Shown piece by piece: positions 38,962 to 48,392 of a DNA stretch of 64,000 nt. The notes under the pieces were generated by a model, which was not told the DNA's origin, did no database searches, and saw only the letters and a list, made by a program, of their open reading frames with translations. The position numbers and the translations under genes were made by a program. Origin of the DNA: Halieaceae bacterium. GTDB lineage: Bacteria > Pseudomonadota > Gammaproteobacteria > Pseudomonadales > Halieaceae. The stretch spans positions 1 to 64,000 of the forward strand of contig CACNSR010000011.1 in assembly GCA_902623175.1 (NCBI GenBank), written 5' to 3'. The stretch's first letter is position 1, and every line of letters begins with the position of its first letter.

Positions 38962-40950
38962 TTACAGCGCTGTGGCAATGTCGTAACCTTCGCGCGTCGC
39001 GTTCATCAGCGACCGGGGTGCCTTGCAATCCCCTATAGGAATGACCTCCAGTCCTCTGGCGACAAGGGGTTCGCGCAAGCAGTCGTTGGGCACCCGGCTA
39101 CTGGCGTGGATTACTGCAGTCACCGAATCTATAGTCGCTAGCGCGCCGTTGTAAACATTCCGCAAGGCGAACTGGCCCTCTTCCAATTGCGTGACGCCCT
39201 CTGGCTCAACATGGCAGATCAGCTCCACGTGCCTTTCAAACAAGCGCTTCAAAATACCTTGTCGATTGATCAAAGAGACATCGTTAGCGAAACGTTCACG
39301 CGAGGTGACCAGCGTAATCTGGTCGAAGCATTTCGCCATTCGCAGTGCGGTGGCGTAGGTCATTTCAGTGTGATCCTGGTCTACGATGACCGCACGGCCG
39401 GGCGCTTGCCCCATACCCTGTGTCAGCTGCTTGGCCATGTCACGCAGGCTGGGAATGAGGCCTTGGGTAAACCACTCTTCAGGCAGCCACTCGGGTCGAG
39501 CAGACCGAGAGCCGGTTGCCAGCAACACCACGTCGGGGTCACAGGACACGACGTCGTCAATGGTTGCCTGCCGGCCCAGTTCAAATTTCACGCCCAGCTG
39601 TTGCGCCCTAAGGTACTGGTAGTCATACACGCTAGATAGATTTTCTCCGCCGGGCATCTGGGCATGGAGGCGCGTTTTCCCCCCAAATGCTTCGTGGTCG
39701 CCAAGCACGGTGACCTTTTGGCCGTGAGCCGCTGCTGTGTGGGCTGCTTCCAGTGCCGCGACCCCGGTGCCGATGATCACCACATGCCGGCGCGACGTGA
39801 CAGGGGGTGGCGCAACGAGGTGCTCGTCCGGCTCGCCCACTTTTGGGTTGTTATCGCAGGCTAATGCGCCGGCTTCGATGATGCTCCGCCAGCAACTGTT
39901 GCACGATACGCAGTAGCGGATATCTTCAATCTTGCCCTTAGTGGCCTTGTTCGGAAACGCGGCGTCGGTGATCAAGGGTCGCCCGAGAAAAACAACATCA
40001 CTCGTGCCGTTTGTTAGGGCGGTTTCGCATTCGACCGGGTCCGTGAGGTAACCAATTGCGCCTGTCGCGATGCCCGGGTGTTCAGACCTCAGCGCTTTTA
40101 TGTGCTTTAGGTATGGGTGCCGGGGTCCATGGGCATCGGGCAAGTGCAGATGTAGCGATCGCGCATGCGCACCCCAGACCCACGTCCAAAGATCAAAATC
40201 TTCGGCTTGCTCAGCCAGCAGCGTATTGATTGCCGACGCCATCTCAAGGTCTATGCCCCCCGCCACACCGTCGTCACCGGGAAGCTTCAGCGCGATGATG
40301 AAAGGGCGCCCACACTCGGCTCTTATCGCCGAGACTAGCTCGGTGAGAAATCGCGTCCGGTTCTTCAGGTCACCGCCATACTCATCAGTTCGCCGGTTCG
40401 ACCAGGGAGATAAGAATTGATGGAACAGGTGCCCATGCCCTGCTGAAATCTCAACCCCCGAAAAGCCGGCCCGCTGCAGTCTTCGCGCGCCCTGAGCCCA
40501 ATGTTCAATCATTTCCCTGATGTCACCCAGGGATAACACCGCCGGCACCGTCCAGCTCAGGTCATCCGGCAGTGGAGACGCCCCCACTGCCTCGCTGTTG
40601 CGCCCGACTGCGTGTCGGCCGCGCCCCGAGTCCTGAATTTGCCCTAACACATGCGCGCCTGACTCATTGATGGTCGCAGCAACCCGCTGCAACTGATCAA
40701 ACCCCTCATCGTCCCAGCAGCGCAGTCGAGAGGGCAGTCTGCTGAAGCGCGTCATGGAAATAGGTTCGGTCACGATGGCGGCGGCACCGCCCGCCGCGCG
40801 GGCACGGTAGTAGTTGAGCAACCTCTCGGTCGGCGCGCCGTCTGCCACGTACTGAGTGACGATGGCTGCGTGGATGATCCGGTTTCTCAGTGTTACGCCA
40901 CCGATATCAATCGGGCTGCACAGAGTTGGGAAGAAGGCATTCGCCATCAT
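38962..40950 (-). CDS. NADH:flavin oxidoreductase of the 2,4-dienoyl-CoA reductase / trimethylamine dehydrogenase family
   Basis: OYE-like barrel (RNRIIHAAIVTQY, GFSGVEISAGHGHLFHQFLSPWSNRRTDEYGG), Fe-S cysteines CVSCNSCWRSIIEAGALAC, Rossmann VVIIGTGVAALEAAHTAAAHG. Confidence 0.9.
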   Translation of the reverse strand: MMANAFFPTLCSPIDIGGVTLRNRIIHAAIVTQYVADGAPTERLLNYYRARAAGGAAAIVTEPISMTRFSRLPSRLRCWDDEGFDQLQRVAATINESGAHVLGQIQDSGRGRHAVGRNSEAVGASPLPDDLSWTVPAVLSLGDIREMIEHWAQGARRLQRAGFSGVEISAGHGHLFHQFLSPWSNRRTDEYGGDLKNRTRFLTELVSAIRAECGRPFIIALKLPGDDGVAGGIDLEMASAINTLLAEQAEDFDLWTWVWGAHARSLHLHLPDAHGPRHPYLKHIKALRSEHPGIATGAIGYLTDPVECETALTNGTSDVVFLGRPLITDAAFPNKATKGKIEDIRYCVSCNSCWRSIIEAGALACDNNPKVGEPDEHLVAPPPVTSRRHVVIIGTGVAALEAAHTAAAHGQKVTVLGDHEAFGGKTRLHAQMPGGENLSSVYDYQYLRAQQLGVKFELGRQATIDDVVSCDPDVVLLATGSRSARPEWLPEEWFTQGLIPSLRDMAKQLTQGMGQAPGRAVIVDQDHTEMTYATALRMAKCFDQITLVTSRERFANDVSLINRQGILKRLFERHVELICHVEPEGVTQLEEGQFALRNVYNGALATIDSVTAVIHASSRVPNDCLREPLVARGLEVIPIGDCKAPRSLMNATREGYDIATAL

Positions 40951-41128
40951 GAGTTTGGTCGATCTCTCCGCATATCGTTGAGGCTGACATCATGCCAAAG
41001 GGGCCGTCAACAGCGAGCCGGTGCGATCAATTGTCCCATGAATCGCTTGAGCGCAAATTGCCAGCATCGACGCCATGTCTTTTGTATGCTCTTCAGCACA
41101 CCCTGATTAATGACGTGAGGACCAAATC

Positions 41129-41440
41129 ATGACCACCATCGTAGTGCTGTTCAATTTGTTGCCAGAAGCGGATCCTGACGCTTATGAGAGCTGGGCCAGG
41201 AACGTGGATATGCCAAATGTCCGTCGGTTGCCGGGGTGTACCAATTTCCGGGTGCTCAAAGTGGTTGGTCTCCTGGGGTCGGATGCCGCTGCCCCTTATG
41301 CTTACAGTGAGTTGATTGAGGTTGACGATATGTCTGCCTTTGGCGAGGCCGTCGGCACAGAGGCCATGCAAGAGGTGGCTGAGCAGTTTCAGCAGTTTGC
41401 CGACAACCCCATTTTTATGGTGTCCGAGTCTCTGGATTAA
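41129..41440 (+). CDS. Small dimeric alpha/beta-barrel-type protein (EthD/REDY-like by appearance)
   Basis: 103 aa MTTIVVLFNLLPEADPDAYESWARNVDMPNVRRLPGCTNFRVLKV. Confidence 0.5.
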   Translation: MTTIVVLFNLLPEADPDAYESWARNVDMPNVRRLPGCTNFRVLKVVGLLGSDAAAPYAYSELIEVDDMSAFGEAVGTEAMQEVAEQFQQFADNPIFMVSESLD

Positions 41441-42279
41441 TCAGAACAGCGGGGTCTAGTATAAAGGTAGATCTGGCGGCCCAAGTTCTGCAGGTTGACA
41501 AACTGGTGCTTGTCTTTGATGTCGACAAGATATTCAGAGATGGAGCCGCATATGGCTATACGTGCGCGGCGTCGCAATCTCCCCAGCACACTGTCCAACA
41601 GTGATCCCCCGACATTGTCGAAGTAAAGATCGATTCTCTGCGGAAAGGCGTCATCCAGTGCAACATCGACGTTGTCGGTTTTGTAGTCGATGACCTTGTC
41701 GTAGCCCATCTCCGCTGTCAGCCGCCGGCACTTCTCAGGCCCTCCAGCAATGCCCACGACGCTTTGGGCGCCCAGTGCTTTCGCGATCTCCGCGACATGA
41801 CTGCCAACGCCGCCCGCTGCACCCGACACAAGAATGCGATCTGCTGCCTTAACCAGTCCGATTTCCCGCACCCCAATGAGCGCTGTGATGCCCGAGAGTG
41901 AGACGGCACCAATACCATGGGATAACGGCAGGTCGGTTGGGAGCAAAAAGGGAGCGGGTCGATAGGACGTATCGATGAGCGCGTACTCCTGCCAGCCCAC
42001 GCGCGCTTGCACAATCGCCCCTACGGGGAGGCCGTCGCAATCGCTCTCAATCACCTGCGCGACGCCTCGCCCTGGCATCACTGACCCCAGCGCCAGCGGT
42101 GACTCAAAGTCAGTTTCATTGCGCATGTAGCGCAACATGACCGGTGCTACGCCAAGGTAGAGTGTTTTAACAACGGCCTTGTCAGGCTCAAGCGCCGGGA
42201 TGGGAACTTCGGTCAAATCAAAGTGAGAGGCATCGGGTATGCTTTCGGGGCGAGCCGCTAAGCGCCACTGTTTTTGCAT
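41437..42279 (-). CDS. Medium-chain (MDR) NADP-dependent oxidoreductase, apparently C-terminally truncated
   Basis: AADRILVSGAAGGVGSHVAEIAKALGAQSVVGIAGGPEKCRRL; DLYFDNVGGSLLDSVLGRLRRRARIAICGSISEY; ends soon after NLQNL. Confidence 0.82.
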   Translation of the reverse strand: MQKQWRLAARPESIPDASHFDLTEVPIPALEPDKAVVKTLYLGVAPVMLRYMRNETDFESPLALGSVMPGRGVAQVIESDCDGLPVGAIVQARVGWQEYALIDTSYRPAPFLLPTDLPLSHGIGAVSLSGITALIGVREIGLVKAADRILVSGAAGGVGSHVAEIAKALGAQSVVGIAGGPEKCRRLTAEMGYDKVIDYKTDNVDVALDDAFPQRIDLYFDNVGGSLLDSVLGRLRRRARIAICGSISEYLVDIKDKHQFVNLQNLGRQIYLYTRPRCSD

Positions 42280-42358
42280 TAATCGCGCTCTGCCTCAGGA
42301 AAGCCCGCGCTCGATTCTGCCCAGCGCGGCTGGCATGAGTGCACGAAAGCCCGGAATT

Positions 42359-42865
42359 TCAATTCAGCCCCGAGGGCGCGGGCCATGTGACATCAGGTGT
42401 TGCCTGGTCAATGTCCGCCGCGATTTTCCACTGACCATCGTGCTTTTTATAGACTAGCAGTGACCGCCCGGCGTCTTTGTAAATGTCACCGGTCTCTTTA
42501 TCGATTGCCTTCAGCCAATACTTGCTAATGATGTAGGCGATATCCCCGTGGGTTTCTCTGAGCTCATAATCCAGCTCAAAAATAGACTCTGCTTTGCCAA
42601 TCCGGGTTGAAAAGTAATCCCTGATGGCATCGATGCCGAATAGTGCTGGCTGCCCGTGCAATGCCACCACGGCGTCATCCATGTAGAGCGTCATCAGGCC
42701 TTCAAGGTTTTCCTGCTGGTAATATTTCGCCCACTTCCCCCCCTCGGCTGCTATTTCTGTCTCGAAGTCGGCGCTCGCGCTGGGCGCTAATGTTGTGCTG
42801 AGTAGAATCGAGAGGAGCCACCCGATGGGAGCCAGCCTGCCCCGTTCGAGGCGCCAAGCCGTCAC
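42359..42865 (-). CDS. SnoaL/DUF4440-like (NTF2 fold) protein with signal peptide
   Basis: EIAAEGGKWAKYYQQENLEGLMTLYMDDAVVALHGQPALFGIDAIRDYF. Confidence 0.72.
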   Translation of the reverse strand: MTAWRLERGRLAPIGWLLSILLSTTLAPSASADFETEIAAEGGKWAKYYQQENLEGLMTLYMDDAVVALHGQPALFGIDAIRDYFSTRIGKAESIFELDYELRETHGDIAYIISKYWLKAIDKETGDIYKDAGRSLLVYKKHDGQWKIAADIDQATPDVTWPAPSGLN

Positions 42866-43509
42866 TTGAAGACTCCGAGTGCGGCGGCAATCAACGCGAA
42901 TGCGTAAATCGCCAGTACTGCAATGTAGACAGGGGAGAGCGCCCGGGAATAGGCCGCGTTCATGTCAGGGTCCTCAGGCGACGTTGCGAGCCCAATAAAC
43001 AGATCGACGGCCGGTTTGAACAGCAGATCCAGCAGCACGCCTGCGCAAAAGATCGCGCCCACAGCAAGCACCTTCAGCGCCAGCCAGTCCGGTATCTCGC
43101 CCCGCAGCAACAGCATCATGCCGGCTCCACTGACAGCTAATGCCAACACCAGGTTGAGGAGCCAGTTAATCTTTGCGGACTGCTCCTGAGTCCTAGAATC
43201 GGCGGACAAAAAGCCGCGCCAGAGAATCGCCAGCCAAACGGCGGCAAATGCCCACATTACCAATAGGTACTGTGGCGGCATATCCAGCCAGCCACTAGCT
43301 ACCGCCAACTGGCAACCTGAGGGAATGATTAGAGTGAGAGCAGAGCGCGGTAAACGGTCCAGCACCATGCCGAGTTGCAGAACGGTTTGTCTGGTTTCCA
43401 TGCTGAGCGTCGCACGTTCCGACCACTTGGCCGCAATGAAAACGCCAACGTCGGTGCCCACCCAAAAAACCAGCAGCAAGATATGCAGATACAGCCAAAA
43501 AGCATCCAT
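42862..43509 (-). CDS. Integral membrane protein (DUF2269/CopD-like appearance)
   Basis: MDAFWLYLHILLLVFWVGTDVGVFIAAKWSERATLSMETRQTVLQ; multiple hydrophobic segments; similar to 49577..50227. Confidence 0.7.
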   Translation of the reverse strand: MDAFWLYLHILLLVFWVGTDVGVFIAAKWSERATLSMETRQTVLQLGMVLDRLPRSALTLIIPSGCQLAVASGWLDMPPQYLLVMWAFAAVWLAILWRGFLSADSRTQEQSAKINWLLNLVLALAVSGAGMMLLLRGEIPDWLALKVLAVGAIFCAGVLLDLLFKPAVDLFIGLATSPEDPDMNAAYSRALSPVYIAVLAIYAFALIAAALGVFK

Positions 43510-43523
43510 GATCAATCCTCTTT

Positions 43524-43805
43524 TTATTGTTCTGTGATGTTTGCCCCGGATTCCAGCACGTCTTTGATCAGCTGGAATCGGTCCTGCCCCCACTCTGCAT
43601 CCTGAGCCTGACTGGGTTCAAAGGCTTCGAGTGCCTCTTGAGTAATTGCCCCAGACTCAATCAATAGTGATTCCAGCGTTTTGACCCGCTCACTCAAAAC
43701 CGAATGTTCGGTCATCAGACGCACGATGATGGCCAATAAGCGATCTATCTCCGGGTCCGAGAAGAAGGCCGGGCGGCCCGCTTTGACGGATTTTTTATCG
43801 CTCAT
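43524..43805 (-). CDS. Hypothetical small protein, coiled-coil-like
   Basis: 93 aa; ATG overlaps by 1 nt the stop of the upstream methyltransferase gene. Confidence 0.55.
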   Translation of the reverse strand: MSDKKSVKAGRPAFFSDPEIDRLLAIIVRLMTEHSVLSERVKTLESLLIESGAITQEALEAFEPSQAQDAEWGQDRFQLIKDVLESGANITEQ

Positions 43806-44980
43806 CAGCTATCGCCGTTTTTTTGAGCGCCAAAGGCGTACCAAGTGATGGTGTCAGAGAGGCGGCCCGTATCAGCATCAAATGACGCACCCGCGCCCGA
43901 CGCCTTGGCAAACTCAGCCTCGCTGACATAGGTAAATCGCGGCATCGTCGCCTGAAAGAAATCCTGCTCTGCGAAGCCTGCGTCAGTGCACAGACCCGGA
44001 TAACTGAGGTCACGGAAATCTTTGTAAAAAGGTTCGTTGTTATAAAAACAGTCCCAGTCGAGATAAAATGCGTCGTAGGCGCCCAATGCGTCATTTGGCG
44101 GAAGCTCCATATTAATGAGCACGCCTCCCGGCTTCAGGACGCGATGCGCCTCGTTGAAGAAGGCCCTGATCAGTTCAGTTGGCAGTTCATGCAGGAACAT
44201 TGAAGAAAACACCACATCCACGCTGCTGTCGCTATACGGCAGGGCATCACAAAGCGCTTGCTTGAACTGAATAGGGATACCCATCGCTTCTGCACGGGCA
44301 TGGCCATACTGTAAACAGGGGGACGCTGCGTCTAGGCCGTGCACTTCTGCCTCCGGGAAGGTTTGTTTCCACGGCAGCGTGTTGTGTCCGATTGTGCACC
44401 CGACATCAACAATCAGCTCGGGACTCAAATCCCGCCATTTCAAGCGTGTGAAGTTGGCCATGGAGTGTCCGATGTCATCGAGGTTCTTCCCCATGACGCC
44501 AAATGAAAAAACGTCCAACCCATTGTCATAGACAACACCGGCTTCGGCACCCTGACTGTGGCCGCCCTGATAATTACCCGGCATAAGGTGCACATCCATC
44601 GTGTCGATGTAAGCAGGCAGAGCGACGTTTTCGTTTAGCGCCAGAGAGCCACCGTGGGTGGCTGAGGTTGCGATGTTGATGTCATTGACGGAGTCGGGGT
44701 CTGATTCGATCGCGCGCAACACAGACTGCCATACCAGTTCCTGAGTGGCGCAACGCAGGCTGGAGTACCACTTAAATAAACCTCGCCCCTTGAGAAATTG
44801 ATGAACCGCCTCGCCAGAGGTATGGCTCTCGCCCTTGTCGGTACTGGCTTGCTCGTAGTCTGCCTGCATTTGCGCGGCGAGATCGGTGAGCACCCAGGCC
44901 CGCATGGAGGAGGTGAAGCGCTCTCGTGCTCGCTGATTAAGATCTTTATTTAGTGCCAAGGCATGTTGCAGTCCCGCCAT
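43805..44980 (-). CDS. Class I SAM-dependent methyltransferase
   Basis: LIVDVGCTIGHNTLPWKQTFPEAEVHGLDAA; DALPYSDSSVDVVFSSMFLHELP; EAHRVLKPGGVLINMELPP. Confidence 0.88.
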   Translation of the reverse strand: MAGLQHALALNKDLNQRARERFTSSMRAWVLTDLAAQMQADYEQASTDKGESHTSGEAVHQFLKGRGLFKWYSSLRCATQELVWQSVLRAIESDPDSVNDINIATSATHGGSLALNENVALPAYIDTMDVHLMPGNYQGGHSQGAEAGVVYDNGLDVFSFGVMGKNLDDIGHSMANFTRLKWRDLSPELIVDVGCTIGHNTLPWKQTFPEAEVHGLDAASPCLQYGHARAEAMGIPIQFKQALCDALPYSDSSVDVVFSSMFLHELPTELIRAFFNEAHRVLKPGGVLINMELPPNDALGAYDAFYLDWDCFYNNEPFYKDFRDLSYPGLCTDAGFAEQDFFQATMPRFTYVSEAEFAKASGAGASFDADTGRLSDTITWYAFGAQKNGDS

Positions 44981-45139
44981 GATTCAGGCTCCCTCTGTAT
45001 ACCGCATCGCGCGGTAAGGCCGCGTTGGCCATTTAAAAGCCAACTTGATTCGCCAATAGTGATAATGATATACGGATATAGCAATTCCTTCGCAATTACT
45101 TCAAGCGTGATAACAACAAACACCCAGGGAAGTCATTTT

Positions 45140-47296
45140 ATGAAAAACTATATTCAGCGCTCGGGTCTACCGATGCTCGTTTTAGCGGCAATTACAACTG
45201 TGCTACCCAATGTGGCATCTGCTCAACTTGAGGAGGTGCTTGTTACCGCGGAGCGGAGGGAGGCATCCGTTCAGGATGTCCCGCTTGCCGTCAGCGCCTA
45301 CAGCGAAGAAATGATAGAGCGGCTGCAGATTGACGATACGCTGGATCTCATAAACGTGGTGCCCAACCTGTTTGGTGGCAACAATACAGGCTTGGGAACC
45401 GCCAACATGTACTACCTGCGTGCGCAGGGTAACGACGAATCGATCTCTACATTTGACCCACCAGTCGGCACCTACGTTGACGACGTGTACATCACGAGGC
45501 AGAACGTCAACAACGTTGCTTTATTTGATGTTGAGCGGATTGAGGTGCTGCGCGGTCCGCAAGGTACGCTTTACGGGCGCAATACCACGGGCGGTGCGAT
45601 CAGCGTGGTTATGAAAAAGCCGTCTGACACCATGCAGGGTTATGTTGAAGTTGGTGCGGGTAATTGGGGCAAGACCATGGTGCGTGGCAGCATTGATTTG
45701 CCGCTGAGCGACAATGTCCTGACCAAATTCTCCGCCTACTATGTCGACACTGACGGTTACCTTGAGAACCGCACCGATGGCAAAGACTACAACGAGGCAG
45801 ATCTCACAGGTATCCGCGCAGCATTGCGTTGGCTGATTTCGGACTCAATGACCTGGGATATCGCAGTGGATGGTGGAAAGTCAGAAGTGGCCAATATCCA
45901 TGGTTTTTTGGATGGCGATGACCGTTACTCGCTCTCCGTTCTGGGCAGTGGGCTGCCAATGGGCGGCGGCATGTCTGACTACGGTAACGAGGTCGACACG
46001 CTGAATATCACCTCTAATCTCACGTGGGACGCCATGGGCGGCACGGCCAATCTGATTTTTGGTGCGCGCTCGATCGAGCAAGACTTTCTACTGAACTTCC
46101 CTTTCTCGCTCGATTTCTTCCCAGACTTTTTCATCATTGATAATCAGGGCGAGCACGATATGTATTCGGCCGAGTTGAAATGGTCCGGGGACATTATGGA
46201 CGGCCGGGCTTTCTTGCAGACGGGTGTGTATTACATGGACGAGGATAACGAAGTTGATTTCGTCGATTATTTAGACCTTGGGGCGGTTGGTGTTCCTGTT
46301 CCACCGTCCACTGTTTTCACAACTTTGGCCGATCGTGTGCTGAGCAATACCACGGAGAGTTTCGCGGTTTATGCTCAGGCGGATATTAAAGTTGGGGAAA
46401 AGGGCACATTGACATTGGGTGCTCGCTATACCGATGAAGAAAAGACGGTAGATTTTCAAGGTACAGTAAATTCTTCGGAAATGATTGGTCTCGGTATTCC
46501 TCTGTCGCAAAGTGAGCAAGAGGTCACACCACGGATAGCCTATGCGCATAAGTTCAGCGACAACTTGATGATGTATGGTTCAGCAACCAGAGGCTTTAAG
46601 TCAGGAGGTTGGAATGCCAGAGCCTCAAGTTCTGCTGGTTTACAACCTTTTGCGCCGGAGACGATCTGGTCCTACGAGTTGGGTATGCGTGGGGATTGGA
46701 TGGATGGCCGGTTGCGTACGAATGTCACCGCATTCTACTCGGATCTTGAAGATCTGCAGACAACCGCCGCAACGCCTGATGGCCAGTTTTTGACGACCAA
46801 TGCGGGAGCTCTAGAGGTGCCCGGCATTGAGGCCGAAATCACGGCCTTACCTGCGGATAATTGGCAGATTTTCGCGGCGCTGGGTTGGCAGAATCCGAAG
46901 TACAAAGATCTGCCCGGCGGTTGCATAACGCCCAATGCTAACCTTGCTGCTTACGATGTTGATTGTAATGTAGCGGAGCCCAAAAGAAGCCCACACCAGA
47001 CCTATACAGTTGGCACCTCTATTGATTTCTCTCTTGGAGGCCTCACTCTTACACCCAACGTGATGGTGCGTTATCTCGGGGCACAGTACCCGGCAACTCG
47101 GAATCAGGGTTATAACGAGTCCGTTACTTTAATAAATGCTGGCGTGAAGCTCTCGATGGATGGGTCGCCTTGGGAACTAAATCTAGAATGCAAGAACTGC
47201 GGTGACAAAACTTATACTCAGTCGTTCTTGTTTACTCGTTACTACAATATTCCCATGACCTATCTGGCAACGCTAAAGTATAGCTTCGGCGGTTAA
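45140..47296 (+). CDS. TonB-dependent receptor
   Basis: Signal peptide; LEEVLVTAERREASVQDVPLAVSAY; ERIEVLRGPQGTLYGRNTTGGAISVVMKKP; internal ATG at 45140 used. Confidence 0.95.
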   Translation: MKNYIQRSGLPMLVLAAITTVLPNVASAQLEEVLVTAERREASVQDVPLAVSAYSEEMIERLQIDDTLDLINVVPNLFGGNNTGLGTANMYYLRAQGNDESISTFDPPVGTYVDDVYITRQNVNNVALFDVERIEVLRGPQGTLYGRNTTGGAISVVMKKPSDTMQGYVEVGAGNWGKTMVRGSIDLPLSDNVLTKFSAYYVDTDGYLENRTDGKDYNEADLTGIRAALRWLISDSMTWDIAVDGGKSEVANIHGFLDGDDRYSLSVLGSGLPMGGGMSDYGNEVDTLNITSNLTWDAMGGTANLIFGARSIEQDFLLNFPFSLDFFPDFFIIDNQGEHDMYSAELKWSGDIMDGRAFLQTGVYYMDEDNEVDFVDYLDLGAVGVPVPPSTVFTTLADRVLSNTTESFAVYAQADIKVGEKGTLTLGARYTDEEKTVDFQGTVNSSEMIGLGIPLSQSEQEVTPRIAYAHKFSDNLMMYGSATRGFKSGGWNARASSSAGLQPFAPETIWSYELGMRGDWMDGRLRTNVTAFYSDLEDLQTTAATPDGQFLTTNAGALEVPGIEAEITALPADNWQIFAALGWQNPKYKDLPGGCITPNANLAAYDVDCNVAEPKRSPHQTYTVGTSIDFSLGGLTLTPNVMVRYLGAQYPATRNQGYNESVTLINAGVKLSMDGSPWELNLECKNCGDKTYTQSFLFTRYYNIPMTYLATLKYSFGG

Positions 47297-47340
47297 TTTT
47301 CTTTCGCACCGGTCTTAGTCTATTGGCCATTAAAACAATG

Positions 47341-47374
47341 CCCCGCCGGGCCTCTCTCGAGCGGGGTTTTTTTT
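47341..47374 (+). terminator. Rho-independent terminator after TonB receptor
   Basis: CCCCGC...GCGGGG followed by eight T. Confidence 0.75.
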
Positions 47375-47485
47375 GCTATTCGGAAGCTACAACTTGGCGC
47401 TGATGTCTTTGCGGGCAGCGTGAATTTGACCGTGGCATACCCCGGTCGAACCATGATGCGCTAGAGCAATAACCGAGGCGCTGAT

Positions 47486-48298
47486 TTAATGCACTTCCTC
47501 TCCACCACTCACATTGATGGCCTCACCGGTGATGAAACTTGCGTCATCGGAAGCTAAAAAGGCGCATAGTGCTGCCGTATCTTCGGCTTGGCCGATCCTT
47601 TGCAGCGGGATACGATTAGCCATCTCCGCTAGATAGTCCTCCTCTGTCATACCTTTGAAGGCAGAAAAGTAGGCGTTTTGGGCGCTACCCAGGCCCGTTG
47701 TCACATGGTTGGGGCATACTGCATTCACTGTAATGCCCGCGGCACCGTAGTCGATAGCGGCCGTCCGGGTCAGACCGATGACCCCGTGCTTAGCGGCGCA
47801 ATAGGGAGCCATATGTGGAAATCCTGTTTTCGCCGCCTGGCTGGCAATATTTATAATCCTACCCCCGTTTCCGGCGGCCTCCATGTGCGCGGCGGCGGCT
47901 TGAGTGCAGTAAAAGACGCCACTCAATGTGACATCAATCACCAGATTCCATTCATCCGGTGAGATTTCTCGCGTGTCCTTCATGACAAAGCCGATACCGG
48001 CGTTGTTGATCAACACATCCACTCTGCCAAAGTGTTCCATCACTGCATTGAAAAGTTGTTTGACCGACCGGGCTGAGCGGACATCGCAGGCGTGGCTGAG
48101 GACGTCGGCGCCTCGGGAGCGCAAACTTTCGACGACGGCGTCCATTTCGTCGGGTTTGGCAAGGTGACTCGATCCGGAGCCATCCACATCGGTGACAATG
48201 AGCCGGTAACCATCTTCACCCAAGCGACGGAGAATGGCTTCCCCCAAACCGCCGGGTCGCCCGGACCCTGTGCATACAGCGACTTTTCCTTCTGCCAT
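47486..48298 (-). CDS. Short-chain dehydrogenase/reductase (SDR)
   Basis: VAVCTGSGRPGGLGEAI; DVLINNAGIGFV; YCAAKHGVIGLTRTAAIDYGAAGITVNAVCPNHV. Confidence 0.93.
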   Translation of the reverse strand: MAEGKVAVCTGSGRPGGLGEAILRRLGEDGYRLIVTDVDGSGSSHLAKPDEMDAVVESLRSRGADVLSHACDVRSARSVKQLFNAVMEHFGRVDVLINNAGIGFVMKDTREISPDEWNLVIDVTLSGVFYCTQAAAAHMEAAGNGGRIINIASQAAKTGFPHMAPYCAAKHGVIGLTRTAAIDYGAAGITVNAVCPNHVTTGLGSAQNAYFSAFKGMTEEDYLAEMANRIPLQRIGQAEDTAALCAFLASDDASFITGEAINVSGGEEVH

Positions 48299-48392
48299 TA
48301 GCTTTTCTCCTAAGCATTTCTCATCCAGTTTGGCGACTCAGTGGCGGGGTATTGACATTGTCGAATCAATGAAGCCGATTGCGTCTCGGCAA

